A DNA stretch of 64,000 nt from Saccharomycopsis fibuligera x Saccharomycopsis cf. fibuligera (Eukaryota; Ascomycota; Saccharomycetes; Ascoideales; Saccharomycopsidaceae): positions 3,162,001 through 3,226,000 of the forward strand of contig CP012817.1 in the NCBI GenBank assembly GCA_001936135.1. The letters are read 5' to 3'. The notes under the pieces were generated by a model. It did no database searches, was not told the DNA's origin, and was given only the letters and a program-made list of their open reading frames with translations. Shown piece after piece: positions 8,772 to 19,022 of this stretch (position 1 is its first letter; every line of letters starts with the position of its first letter). The position numbers and the translations under genes were made by a program.

Positions 8772-10790
8772 CTATTTTGTTTTTTCGTCTTCTTCATCGT
8801 AATCTTCCTCATCGGTATCAGTATCAATATCTGACCAATCATCATCTTCATCATCCAAATTGGCACCCTCGACTAACTCTTCTTCATCCTCACTGTCAAA
8901 ATACTCATCATCATTACCATTACTATTGATGACTGGTTCACCTCTTAATTGTGCCATTGTGCCGGCGATAGAATCTTCATCAGGAGCAGGAACTTCATAG
9001 ACCTTTTCATTAACTTTTTCAGTAGGTTCTTTAACTGTCATCACTAATGGTATATCCAAATCAGTACCGTAATAATCAGCGCTCTTAATAAGTAATCTAA
9101 ACTCATAATTGCCTTCTTTTGGTGGTGCCGGTTGAGTAAGTGGCACTTTGAAAGTACCAATAGAAAAATCCTTTCCGTTATTCTTGAGTGATGCTTTGAA
9201 CTGGTCAACAGATAAGGAAAGGTTCGATAAGTCCAAATTAGTAAACACTTCTGGTTGTTCCACTAATTTGCCATCTTTTTGTAATGCTAAAAGAGAAATA
9301 AATGATGAAGTTCTGTTTTCAGTTGGGAAGTATGGTGAGTAAGCTGGCGGCAATCTTGGTTGTTCTTTGACAATCTTGAATGGGTCCTTCAATGTTTCAA
9401 AAGTATCTTCTTCTTCAAGTTTCTTACTAGGGACATTATCGGCTTTAACAACACCATGGTGCATTGGTGATTTGACTAAAAGTTTAACAACAACATGAGA
9501 AATGGAACCAGGAGCAACTACGTCTTCACCAGGAACTTTAAATTCAGCTTTTAAAACTTTCAACACTGGAATATTAGCAGCCACAGAAAGAGTTTCTTTC
9601 AAAAGTGCGGTATCTTTAATCCCCAAAGCTTTTTTTTGATCAGCTTCTGACAAGGTAAACAATTTACCCAATGTACGCACTGGCGATTTTTCCACTGCTT
9701 TAGCATCCACGTTTGGTAATTGTAACAATTGTTGCTTGTTAGTGTTGGATAAAGGAACCGCTTGAATAATACATTTCAATGTGTCAATAGCCACTAATGA
9801 AATATCAGTATTACGGAAATGAGCAGCAATATCAATCAATCCGTTAATCAAAGTAGGTACTTGAGAAATCACAAACAATTTGTCCTGTTCATTTTCAACA
9901 ACTTGACGATTAGTATGGGCCACAAACAAGTCAAGGATTTCTTCCTTTGAAAGTTTTGGCAATCCCTCTTTAATTTCTGGGGCCTCAACGATCCATTCCA
10001 AAATAGTCAATGGGGTCAATAACAGAGTAGGCTTATAGTTTATAATTTTCTCAACAAGGATATCAGCGGTTTCCGTTCTGATGCCTTTTTTAGTATACGA
10101 CTTGACACTATTCCACCAGTATCTAACAATAAACGGCAACAATACCGCAATAACAAACACATAACCAACAACAAGGAATGGCCCTTGACTTTCAATCAAA
10201 AATTTAGGCAACGCGATACCTTGGGTAATAGCTTGAGGACCATCTGGATGACCATATTTGGCAAAATTTTCTTTAGTAGTGTCATCAGTCAACGCTTTGT
10301 ATGCCTTATTAATTAACACAAACGCTTCTTCTGCTTTAGTTCTCTCATCTGCACTCAAATTACTAGAAAGTTTGTCAGGATGGAACTTAATCGACAATTT
10401 TCTATAATGAGACTTGATTTCTCTATCAGTGGCGCTAGCAGCAACACCCAATATTTCAAAAGGATCAAAAATTGCAGTAGAGGCAACAATCTCTTTATTG
10501 GCAACGTATTTGCCTAATGCAATTAAAACAGCCCATCCAGCAACAAGGAAAAAATTCTTCCAGTTAAAAAGTTTGGAAGCTTTAAATCTATTTTGAAACT
10601 TTTTGATGGCATTAAAATTGGCTGGCTTAAAACTTGATACGATAGCTCCATTGGATTGTTTGCTTTCTTTGCTGAACAGCGAAGTCAACGATGAGATGGT
10701 GCTGGGAATCACTAACACACTGACGAGAGTGATGGCGAAATATGGCCATGTCTCGGAATTCTCATCATAATTGTACTTTGCGTTACTCAT
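8772..10790 (-). CDS. SEC63: ER protein-translocation J-domain protein Sec63
   Basis: This 672-aa protein compares with 663 aa in S. cerevisiae. It has a short luminal N-terminus, transmembrane segments near 15-36 and 78-98, and then a J domain (DPFEILGVAASATDREIKSHYR) with HPD at residues 137-139. A third transmembrane segment (VVGYVFVIAVLLPFIVRYWW) comes next, followed by the Sec63/Brl domain and a strongly acidic Asp/Glu C-terminus. Sec63 recruits and activates the luminal Hsp70 Kar2 at the Sec61 channel and works with Sec62, Sec71 and Sec72. In yeast the acidic tail binds Sec62. The ATG at 10790 is used; the frame extends four codons further up but only to a TTG. Confidence 0.96.
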   Translation of the reverse strand: MSNAKYNYDENSETWPYFAITLVSVLVIPSTISSLTSLFSKESKQSNGAIVSSFKPANFNAIKKFQNRFKASKLFNWKNFFLVAGWAVLIALGKYVANKEIVASTAIFDPFEILGVAASATDREIKSHYRKLSIKFHPDKLSSNLSADERTKAEEAFVLINKAYKALTDDTTKENFAKYGHPDGPQAITQGIALPKFLIESQGPFLVVGYVFVIAVLLPFIVRYWWNSVKSYTKKGIRTETADILVEKIINYKPTLLLTPLTILEWIVEAPEIKEGLPKLSKEEILDLFVAHTNRQVVENEQDKLFVISQVPTLINGLIDIAAHFRNTDISLVAIDTLKCIIQAVPLSNTNKQQLLQLPNVDAKAVEKSPVRTLGKLFTLSEADQKKALGIKDTALLKETLSVAANIPVLKVLKAEFKVPGEDVVAPGSISHVVVKLLVKSPMHHGVVKADNVPSKKLEEEDTFETLKDPFKIVKEQPRLPPAYSPYFPTENRTSSFISLLALQKDGKLVEQPEVFTNLDLSNLSLSVDQFKASLKNNGKDFSIGTFKVPLTQPAPPKEGNYEFRLLIKSADYYGTDLDIPLVMTVKEPTEKVNEKVYEVPAPDEDSIAGTMAQLRGEPVINSNGNDDEYFDSEDEEELVEGANLDDEDDDWSDIDTDTDEEDYDEEDEKTK

Positions 10791-11386
10791 TGTTTCTTTC
10801 AACTATATCGAGGTTGACTTCTTAAGAAGAAGGCGCACTAGCTGGTGGGAAGGTGATGAGGAATAGGGAACTTGGTGATAATGGAAAGAAAGGTCTTGTT
10901 TTTTGACTATGCTTCTTTGGTTCTTTTCTATTTTAGTATTTTATTTTCGTTTTCTTTTTCTTTTTTCGTTTTCTGTCTTTTTCCTTCGTGCAGGGGCAAA
11001 TGAAAGACACGTACATGGCAAAGGTCCGCCGCCGCTATTTGTTCCGTTTCAGAGGGGATGATATTTAGGTAATCCTACAGAGTTGTAGCTTTACACACAA
11101 AATATTGTTATTTTACAGAATTATCACGTGAAAATCGAGTTTACTACGAATGTTTCTTCGTCTTCTAGTTATACATTATCATTACATCAAAGCTAGTAAG
11201 TGCACAGATTTAGCATTAGAAGGCAACAGTTAAGAGAATATAGGAGAGTATATCACGACGGAAAGACAACATTAGCGTAAAAATTGCAAAACATTTGAAT
11301 AAAATAAATGAAAAAAGAAAGAAAGAAAAAAAAAGTTATAAAAAACAAACGATTTGTATAATGTTGATCTAAAAAATAGCATACAG
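10791..11386. promoter_or_regulatory. SEC63 upstream region and GDB1 3' flank
   Basis: These 596 bases separate two minus-strand genes. A T-rich pyrimidine tract spans 10900-10985. A GC-rich patch near 11020-11060 contains AGAGGGG (STRE-like AGGGG), and a perfect TCACGTGA E-box lies at 11124-11131. No gene was seen. Confidence 0.5.
11124..11131. promoter_or_regulatory. Palindromic E-box TCACGTGA
   Basis: This 8-base palindrome is a strong match for yeast bHLH factors of the Cbf1/Tye7 type. It lies about 335 bases upstream of the SEC63 ATG and about 256 bases past the GDB1 stop, so SEC63 is the likely target. Confidence 0.45.
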
Positions 11387-14300
11387 CTAAGCTCGCTGCG
11401 TTTCAGTGTAAAAATCAAAGTACAAGTCGATTAAACAGCCAGAACTCCATGCTTGAGTAGGAGATGAATCCTTACAGAATTCTCCATCTTTATTAGTGAG
11501 CTCAGTTAAACCTTTCCATGGACTTTCAATGATCCATTTTTTATGTCCGTCCAACTTTGACATTAATGTTCTGTACAACTGCTCACGAATTCTTTGATCG
11601 TTGTGATCTTCTTTATCGACAATGCTTGAATTATGAAAATAGAAATGCGCATATGCTCTCAAAAAGTAGCCAGTCAACCAAACCCATTCGGGCCCTTGAT
11701 GGTAGTTTCTACCCTTTGATGTGGCAAAATCTGTACTGTCTTCTGAATTGTTATAATATGGCCTATAATTATAATCTGAGGGATCGAGGGTCCTCATGCC
11801 TAATGGCCCACGAATAACCTCATCGGCCAAACTTAGTGCTTCAACAGCATACTTTGGAGTAAATAATTCGGGAGCAACAGTCATAGCAATGGCAAAGTTT
11901 GGTCTCAATTGATAATCTTCATACTCTTTTCCTGAGCGGTACAAGTCCTTGTAAATTCCTCTTCTATTAACTATTGAGGAATTAACGTCAAACTTAGAGT
12001 CGTCTTCAGGATCTTTAGGAATATAGTACGCTTTCTCAAAATTGTTAGCAACTAATTTTTCCCAATCTGCAAAATCAATTTTCTCGCCATGCTGATTAGT
12101 AACTACATCGTAAGGGAATAAACCTTCTTTTCTCAAACCATTAACAAACTTTAAACCACTTTTAAGAAGGCCGCTTATCTCAATAGCAGCCCCATCTCTG
12201 GGGGTACCTGGAACACCTTTATTTCCTGCCTTTTCACTTTCACCCATTTTATCCATCCATGTACCACAATTAAGCTGTGAGCCTCCAAAAATTAAACCAT
12301 TGCCCCAGTCAACCTCGATTTTGATATAAAAGCCTTCATCCTTCATTTGTCTGTCTAAGTTAGGCCCTGCATTCGCCTCTTTAAAATCAAGCCCCTTAGC
12401 ATGACGAGCAAAAATTTCATAAACGATTTCTTTGATGGAGCTCTCATAGCTAAAAGCCTTTGGGTCGTTGTAAGGAATATATGTGTCATCGAGCGGAAAT
12501 CTTCTTTTGACTTTTGCATCCAACAACTTTTTTCCACCCGGCACTATGTTAACATAGTCCTGAACAGATTGCAACCAAAGCCAAGTAGCATCTCTCGAAT
12601 TGTATCTCGGATTTCTCGTGCTATCTATCAAGTTCGGAATTAATCCGTGCTTCAACGTCGAGGCTGCCGCAAGAATATGCAGTTTTGCATCATTATATCT
12701 TCCCGTGGCTAACAAGAGACCTCTGAATGCAATGAAAATATCCCTTCCCCAACACCTCATATAATCATAACTGAAATGTGGTAAACCTGCAGCCATACTT
12801 GGGCCAGGCTCAAAAGCATTAAGTGAAGCGGACCTGTTGTATCCAATCATTTGTATAGATGTCAAGCCAAGATTTTGCACAAATAAGTTGCCTTTTTGAA
12901 ATAATGGAGATAGCAATGTCAAAGCTCTATACCTGCAAGCTTCATATGCAATCCCAATAACTAAGGCAAAATAGCGAGGGCGCAAAAAGAAGGGAACAAC
13001 TTTTATTGCATTTATTCTTGAAGACAACCAATTATGAAATTTATCGACCCCAGGGCTTTGAGTTAACTTATATAATCGATTTCCAATGTAGTCTAAGGCC
13101 CAAGTACCGTCTCGAAAGTTTTTGCTAATAGGATGAGCTAAATCATTTTCTTTGATAACATCTGAAAGTGCAGTTATCCAACCTTGTAGCCCTGCATAAA
13201 CCAAGTGACCATAGCCTGGTATGTTATAAACCCCATCTCTACCGGCGCTAGCATCCCTTTCTTCAGACTCACACTTATAGAGTAAAGCATTCAAATCATA
13301 AAAGTTCAACTGATTTGCTGCCTCAATTGCTCCAGATTGGATGTGCTTATCAAACTCATCATTAATTCCAACATACTGAGTTTCAAAAACTGCAATACTG
13401 CCTCTTGGAAAATATTCAGGTAACAATACAACACTCTTATTTGTACTTTCGTTGTATTCAATCTTGACGTTTTCAATTTCATCAACAGACACAGGAATAG
13501 ATTCAATGTAGGTGTCCGATTCCTTTGGTTTTCCGGTCTTCTTCAACGAATAGGCAAACTTGGGTTCTGCTTTGCTTCCATTCAATGTGATTGGAGCCAA
13601 TTTTTGATTGTCATCACCTTCAGAAAACTTTGTTCTTGCAATCAAAAACCACCCATAACCGGTCCTAGCATTAACACGATGCAAGGTTATGTATTGGCCT
13701 TCATGGTGGACATGCATTTCATGGTCTTGCCAATATTTACTTTCTCTTGACAAATCGTCTCTTATTTTATATAACTTGCTCTTCACCTCTCCAATGCCCT
13801 TTCCATATGTGTACTGTTTCTTTTCATTGACCACATCGAGGAGATATGGATAGCACTCGTCGTAGCCAAGCACGGACCCGACTGCGCATGCACATAAAGA
13901 AACCAAAGCAGCATTTGGTAGAGTATCTTCAATTGTCCTCTTTTGAAAAGGGGTTTCATTATCATGGGTACAGTCCATGAAAAGAGCATGGGGTTCTTGA
14001 TAAGTGAGTAATCTTGGGATATCAATTTCTGAAGCTTTGTCTAAGTGGTTAGATTGCTCCTCAGGCAGTTTTGTGTTTTTATCTGAACTAGCTGGGTATG
14101 CAAATTCGTCCAACGGGAGCCACTTGAATGATCCAATAGGTCTTCCAGCATGTCTATGAACAAGCCGTGATAATTCCTCTTCAGACCAAGCTTGCATAGC
14201 TTCTCTCACTAAAGTGCAGAGCCCTAATCTTTCAACAAAAAGTCTATCCAATGATTCGCTACCTGAAAATAGCTCTGCAACAATATATAAATTAGGATTA

Positions 14301-15970
14301 GCTTCTCTTGCAGCATCAATTAAACGTTCGCCAACATGAATAGGAGTTGAATGACAATTATCGATTCTAAATCCATCGAATATTTTAGCACATAATTTTG
14401 TGTATTTGGTCATTCTTTCCCACAAGTATGGTGAATCTTGAGGACCCGAACCATACCTTAGCTTGACGCAATCGCCCCAAACAATAACTTCTCTTCTCAA
14501 GTAAGCTTTGGATTTGTTTGAAGCAAAATCAACCAAAGGATTACCATTCCATACCCAGCCATTGTTGGCTAAAGCAATATCCTCATTTGTATTACTATCC
14601 TTGAATCGAGTGAAATATGGTTCCGTGAGAGGATCCTTTGATGTAATTTTGCCTAATTTAGGACCATGGCTATCAATTCTTAGATATTTAATTCTGTTGA
14701 AAAGCTGCTCCAAGATAATCGCAGTATCTTCATCGAATGCCTTGTAGAGAGGTAAATTGACTTCATCCAAAATTTTATCTGCTTCATCAGTAATTGAATC
14801 AATGGAAGGATTACTTTGGCCGAATCTCTGCTGCAAGTATGAGAAGACAACGCTGGCAAATTTGTCAATTTCAACAGTGTTTGCATATCTTCCAGCTAGC
14901 CCAAACCCATTTTTTGTAGCATATTTAACAGTGAACTTAGCCAATTCTGGTAGAGATTGCAATTGGGCATCATTCAACTCAACAAAAGTAATGTTGTTCC
15001 AATTTTTTTGCAAATAAGATTTGAGTTGCTTGATAATAGCTCCTATATTTACCACATAGAATTCCCATAGTTTGAGAGGGCTCAACACATGGTCTTTTAT
15101 CCCGTCCATTATTTTCAACAAATCGTCAATGTTATTCAATTCCTCAGGATAGCCCAATGATTTTAGTTTTGAGGAAAAATCTAACAAGGCAGCATCTAGT
15201 TCTATAGCAGCGGTCAAATGAGGGGCGGTTTTGTGTGAGTAGCCTACGTCAGGATGGTCGCGCAACCATTGAGAATTATGAGCGGTGTGGTTCCAAACAA
15301 TATCAGTGAGAGACAATAATCCATACTTTCTCTTCATTCTCCTGACAAGCTCTTCTACTTGATCAGCATCCTTGAACAAATCAGGGTCGAAAGATAACTG
15401 ATCATAGATGGAGTACGGAGAATTGGACTCTCCCCTGTGTTGCAAGGGGGTAAAATGGATCATGTTGTAGCCCTTATTCAGGATTTCTTCAAAGATATTG
15501 TCCCAATTCTCCAAAGGCCCCATCCATTTTGAAACCACTGTTTGAATAGCAATAGAGTTGAGAGGTAAGTGGACGTTATTGATCTCCAAAGAAGGTTGAA
15601 CAACAAAGTAGAACTTTCTAGTGGTTGTTATCTGCTCCGTTTCATTTGCGCGATAGGACGCAAAATAGGAATAGACGCCCGGCTTGTAAAATATCAAAGG
15701 TAAAGAGATATCCTCATGGAAAGAGTTTTTGATTGGGTGCTTGTAAAACTTGTCTCTTTTGAAAGGCACCTTGCTATCTGGAGGCAAATTGGACCAAATT
15801 ATCCCATCTCTGGTGACGGCAGAGGCGGCAGAAATCACCAAAGTGAGCTTGAAGATCGGGTCTTTGTAGCCGGAGGCGGTATCAAAGGGGTAGGAGTTCA
15901 AGAGGAGAATGCCTTTGCCTGGGGCGTCTGGCTCTCCGGTGTCAGCCAATTTCAAGAGTGTTTCCTTCAT
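11387..15970 (-). CDS. GDB1: Glycogen debranching enzyme (4-alpha-glucanotransferase / amylo-1,6-glucosidase)
   Basis: This 1527-aa protein compares with 1536 aa in S. cerevisiae. The N-terminal half is the GH13-type transferase. Active-site Asp, Glu and Asp are at D537 (FRIDNCHSTP), E566 (IVAELFSGSE) and D670 (DCTHDNETP), which line up with the D535, E564 and D670 that I recall for the yeast enzyme. The C-terminal half is the GH133-type glucosidase, with conserved HFSYDYMRCWGRDIFIAFRG and NFAIAMTVAPELF. The enzyme moves maltotriose units off limit-dextrin branches and hydrolyses the remaining alpha-1,6 glucose in cytosolic glycogen. The ATG at 15970 (MKETLLKLADTGE) is the only plausible start; the frame stays open 47 codons upstream without another ATG. 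A CACGTG lies about 230 bases upstream. Confidence 0.97.
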   Translation of the reverse strand: MKETLLKLADTGEPDAPGKGILLLNSYPFDTASGYKDPIFKLTLVISAASAVTRDGIIWSNLPPDSKVPFKRDKFYKHPIKNSFHEDISLPLIFYKPGVYSYFASYRANETEQITTTRKFYFVVQPSLEINNVHLPLNSIAIQTVVSKWMGPLENWDNIFEEILNKGYNMIHFTPLQHRGESNSPYSIYDQLSFDPDLFKDADQVEELVRRMKRKYGLLSLTDIVWNHTAHNSQWLRDHPDVGYSHKTAPHLTAAIELDAALLDFSSKLKSLGYPEELNNIDDLLKIMDGIKDHVLSPLKLWEFYVVNIGAIIKQLKSYLQKNWNNITFVELNDAQLQSLPELAKFTVKYATKNGFGLAGRYANTVEIDKFASVVFSYLQQRFGQSNPSIDSITDEADKILDEVNLPLYKAFDEDTAIILEQLFNRIKYLRIDSHGPKLGKITSKDPLTEPYFTRFKDSNTNEDIALANNGWVWNGNPLVDFASNKSKAYLRREVIVWGDCVKLRYGSGPQDSPYLWERMTKYTKLCAKIFDGFRIDNCHSTPIHVGERLIDAAREANPNLYIVAELFSGSESLDRLFVERLGLCTLVREAMQAWSEEELSRLVHRHAGRPIGSFKWLPLDEFAYPASSDKNTKLPEEQSNHLDKASEIDIPRLLTYQEPHALFMDCTHDNETPFQKRTIEDTLPNAALVSLCACAVGSVLGYDECYPYLLDVVNEKKQYTYGKGIGEVKSKLYKIRDDLSRESKYWQDHEMHVHHEGQYITLHRVNARTGYGWFLIARTKFSEGDDNQKLAPITLNGSKAEPKFAYSLKKTGKPKESDTYIESIPVSVDEIENVKIEYNESTNKSVVLLPEYFPRGSIAVFETQYVGINDEFDKHIQSGAIEAANQLNFYDLNALLYKCESEERDASAGRDGVYNIPGYGHLVYAGLQGWITALSDVIKENDLAHPISKNFRDGTWALDYIGNRLYKLTQSPGVDKFHNWLSSRINAIKVVPFFLRPRYFALVIGIAYEACRYRALTLLSPLFQKGNLFVQNLGLTSIQMIGYNRSASLNAFEPGPSMAAGLPHFSYDYMRCWGRDIFIAFRGLLLATGRYNDAKLHILAAASTLKHGLIPNLIDSTRNPRYNSRDATWLWLQSVQDYVNIVPGGKKLLDAKVKRRFPLDDTYIPYNDPKAFSYESSIKEIVYEIFARHAKGLDFKEANAGPNLDRQMKDEGFYIKIEVDWGNGLIFGGSQLNCGTWMDKMGESEKAGNKGVPGTPRDGAAIEISGLLKSGLKFVNGLRKEGLFPYDVVTNQHGEKIDFADWEKLVANNFEKAYYIPKDPEDDSKFDVNSSIVNRRGIYKDLYRSGKEYEDYQLRPNFAIAMTVAPELFTPKYAVEALSLADEVIRGPLGMRTLDPSDYNYRPYYNNSEDSTDFATSKGRNYHQGPEWVWLTGYFLRAYAHFYFHNSSIVDKEDHNDQRIREQLYRTLMSKLDGHKKWIIESPWKGLTELTNKDGEFCKDSSPTQAWSSGCLIDLYFDFYTETQRA

Positions 15971-17050
15971 GGTAGGTGAATGCTTAGTTAGTGTGTAAGC
16001 GGGTGAGTAAGTGGATGATGATATCTGTCTGCTTAGCGCTGGGTACAGATAAAGAGGAAAAGAAGAGCAACAATGGTTATATACATAGAATGACAGGCCG
16101 ACCGCTGACACAAATCCCTACCTACGCTGTCTATCCAGTCTACGCTGTCCATGGATGACTTCAGTGAAGCACCAACGACCCCCGCGCGGCTACTACTGCA
16201 CGTGTTGTGCAGCCTATTAATAAGTCAGTTAATAACACCAACGAAGTACGCCGGCACAACTGCCATTGGTGCTACATTCATTAGTGTTGCAAATTATTAC
16301 TATGGTATCACAATTCGCTGATACGGAAGCTATTGAGGGCCTAAAAATGACTCCGCCTATTCTGGACGCTTCGAGATGAGTGCCCGAGCGATGTTCAGTA
16401 CCCCGGATTACAGCTGACTTTGACGTCTATTATGAGGACAGGTCTCCATCTTGCAGGCACGATAGCAGACTGTTATTGGACAAAGGCGAATCTTGCGTAC
16501 TTTTCCCGCTATAAACAAAGTACTTCAATCTATCAAGGCACACTCCAGTCATTTTGGATCTCCATGTTTCTTTGTAGAACATCTCTGGCTCTGTTGGCTT
16601 GAGGTGTCTCTTGCTGAAATTGACATAATGCATTGTTACATCACGCAAAATTGGTGGAGAGCTGCTGCACTTGTCTAGCCTGCAATCAGAGGTTACAGCA
16701 GCAGCGCTGATGACTTAATGTCTTACGGATTGCACATCAATCAAAGGTTAGAGAGCTTGTGCAATCTACTGTAGAAACATACAAGCAATAAGCATAAATG
16801 CTTATTTGGTAATCATCAGTCAATGTCGGCATCTCCGAGAAGCCCCAGAGATCGGCGATGGCCAGTCTGCATAAGGTCCTCTAGGCCATAGCCAATCATC
16901 TTCAGAAGCCAACACAGGCCACGATTAGTGAACCAACGGCACTACAAGACAAAAAAAAAACGCAATGTTATTTCGAGTGTTTACATTAAGTGTGTTAATT
17001 GTATATAGTGAAAGAAACAAAAAGACGGTTACACTGAGAACCATTCTGGC
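15971..17050. promoter_or_regulatory. GDB1 upstream region (1.08 kb)
   Basis: This is a long promoter for a storage-carbohydrate gene; the far end is the 3' flank of the IFRD gene. A CACGTG at 16199-16204 (within GCACGTG) is a candidate Tye7/Cbf1 site. Short open frames of 60-72 codons near 16420-16680 overlap on both strands and show no protein-like composition. No tRNA signature was found. Confidence 0.5.
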
Positions 17051-18481
17051 CTATTCAGCTAACCCTAACTCGTGTTCCTTTTGAAGTCTTGCTTTGTTGA
17101 TGGCCATGTCCTTCTTCTTTTTATTCATCCTTGTTTGTGGATTATATCCATGCTCTTGGGTCACTTGTATATTATCGCTCTCACCATAGCCGCTGCTGAA
17201 TTTGCTGTTTGCATCATCACGCTCTTCTCTTATAAGTGCCAAAAGATCAGTATCATTCAACATATGCACAGATAGACCGCCGCCAAAAATCCATCTCAAA
17301 TGATTCACCCTCGGAAGATGGTCCCAATCGAAAATCTGAATCTTTTCTCTTTTAGAAAGGGTCACAGCACCCAAAACAGGTCTAGAATGGCCGTTTTCCA
17401 CTGCATCATTTCTAGCATTCACAGAAAAATTGTGCTCCACACTATTCGAGATATCTCTAAATGCCACATGGAGCTGTTTCTTATCCGTCTTGGACAACTT
17501 TTTAGAGGACTCTTTAGTGAGAGTATTCAAAGTATCCAAGATTTCATCTTTTTCAAAATATGGGGTATCCTCATCAAAATCTGGGTCGTATTTGTACCGC
17601 TGGAAGCACTGTGCTATCAAAACACCAGCAGCAATTGCTATTCTTGGATTGCTATCATTTAAATATAGTACTATGCTTGGGATTAAAGCCTCGATATTCT
17701 CGTTCAACTCAACCGTATCTGTGATCAAAGAGAGCAATATACTAAGACCATTCAAGACTGCCACCGTAGGTTTCACTTCATCTGCTTTCTTCTCAATATT
17801 GCTCGACCATTTCTCCAAAAATGAAAGCCAAGTATTTATCTCGTTATCAATGTCTCCCACATGAGATCCGGCATTGAGTGCCAAATAAAGAGTAAAGTAG
17901 CCAACTACCAAGTATGCCCTGGTCTGCGGAGGATTATTTTCATCGTCTCTAATCTTTTTGTTAATCAAGTCAAATAACTCAGTAGAAATAACGGACCCGT
18001 AATCCTCCACAAACAAAATGGCAATCGCTATCAAAGTCTTGAACACAAAAAAGAACTCTATATCCGATCTCGACTCTTTTAAAGACTTGATCAAAATCTC
18101 AACTTCTTTATCACTGATGGAAGACTTGTTAGTATCCTCCGAGGCATAGTAGACAAAAATATCTTGCAAAAGCTTTTCTCGGGACTGCGTTGTCACTTTG
18201 GTTCTGTTATTGAGTAAGGAGTCGATCTTCTCAGCAATTGAGGCTGACTCAAGCTTACCGCCACCCTTCTGCTCATGAGACGAGCTGCCGCCGCCGCTAG
18301 ACTTGCCAGCAGAAGCAGTGCCAGTAGACTTGGAAGAAGTGCTTTTCACGTCAAGGACAGGAGCATATTTGGCGGCAAAATTCTCATCATAAACAACTTT
18401 GTAATCATCGGGGAGGAAAACGTATAACTCGTCCACGGGGCAAGCCAAAGTATCCAATGTAGATGCTTTGAATGAGGACAT
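17051..18481 (-). CDS. IFRD-family (interferon-related developmental regulator) HEAT-like protein
   Basis: This 476-aa protein resembles metazoan IFRD1/IFRD2. A charged N-terminus and a Ser/Gly-rich linker (about 50-80) precede an alpha-helical repeat region. The strongest resemblance is in the second half. NDSNPRIAIAAGVLIAQCFQ corresponds to the NMRISAGESLALLFEL block of human IFRD1. KESSKKLSKTDKKQLHVAFRDI corresponds to its Lys-rich block ending in QRSVFRDV. HLRWIFGGGLSVHMLNDTDLL corresponds to the C-terminal LGSGMQYHLQSNEFL block. The tail is strongly basic (MNKKKKDMAINKARLQKEH). Human IFRD2 binds inactive ribosomes and IFRD1 is a transcriptional cofactor; the role in yeast is unknown to me. 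I know of no S. cerevisiae IFRD gene. The start is the first ATG. Confidence 0.8.
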   Translation of the reverse strand: MSSFKASTLDTLACPVDELYVFLPDDYKVVYDENFAAKYAPVLDVKSTSSKSTGTASAGKSSGGGSSSHEQKGGGKLESASIAEKIDSLLNNRTKVTTQSREKLLQDIFVYYASEDTNKSSISDKEVEILIKSLKESRSDIEFFFVFKTLIAIAILFVEDYGSVISTELFDLINKKIRDDENNPPQTRAYLVVGYFTLYLALNAGSHVGDIDNEINTWLSFLEKWSSNIEKKADEVKPTVAVLNGLSILLSLITDTVELNENIEALIPSIVLYLNDSNPRIAIAAGVLIAQCFQRYKYDPDFDEDTPYFEKDEILDTLNTLTKESSKKLSKTDKKQLHVAFRDISNSVEHNFSVNARNDAVENGHSRPVLGAVTLSKREKIQIFDWDHLPRVNHLRWIFGGGLSVHMLNDTDLLALIREERDDANSKFSSGYGESDNIQVTQEHGYNPQTRMNKKKKDMAINKARLQKEHELGLAE

Positions 18482-19022
18482 AATTAAGTAGGAGGCTGTT
18501 GCTATTTTATAGTCTTATCAATAATATGTGTTGTTGATTATCAGTAAAGTAGGAAAAAGTAGAAAAAATTGCAAGTAATTAATAAGCAAGTATATTATTT
18601 GTAGCAATAGAATGTGATGAATTCTAGTGACAATAAAACTGACTAGTTTCTGGTTTGCGAGTACGGTGTCCTCGAGTACTTATATGGCTAGTATAGCTTT
18701 AGCGGTGGTCCGCAAACTGCAATATTTTTATTCCTTGAGGTCCTCCGCTGCTAGCTGCTCCGCTTAGTAAACGTAGCCACCGCATGCGCGGCGTGACATC
18801 CATATGATCGCAGGGAGTTGCATATGATAACAAATCACTGTAAATCACAAACACACAAGATGCCGTTATCTCAGCGTATTGTATGTGTAAAATTTACAGT
18901 AAAACAAATTAACTAATTTCAAAGAGAAAAAATTTTTTATGATGCCATAATCATACCTAATAATAATATCTAATAATAATATCTCGAAATGAAACAAGTT
19001 TTCAATTGCAATGTTTGACTAT
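18482..19022. promoter_or_regulatory. IFRD gene upstream region / SKI3 3' flank
   Basis: This 541-base spacer separates two minus-strand genes. A GC-rich patch (about 18740-18800, with GCATGCGCGGC) sits about 270-310 bases upstream of the IFRD ATG. Near the SKI3 stop there is a 13-bp unit (CTAATAATAATAT) present twice in tandem at 18957-18982. Confidence 0.5.
18957..18982 (+). repeat. 13-bp tandem duplication
   Basis: CTAATAATAATAT is repeated twice head to tail with no mismatch, about 40 bases beyond the SKI3 stop codon. Confidence 0.85.
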
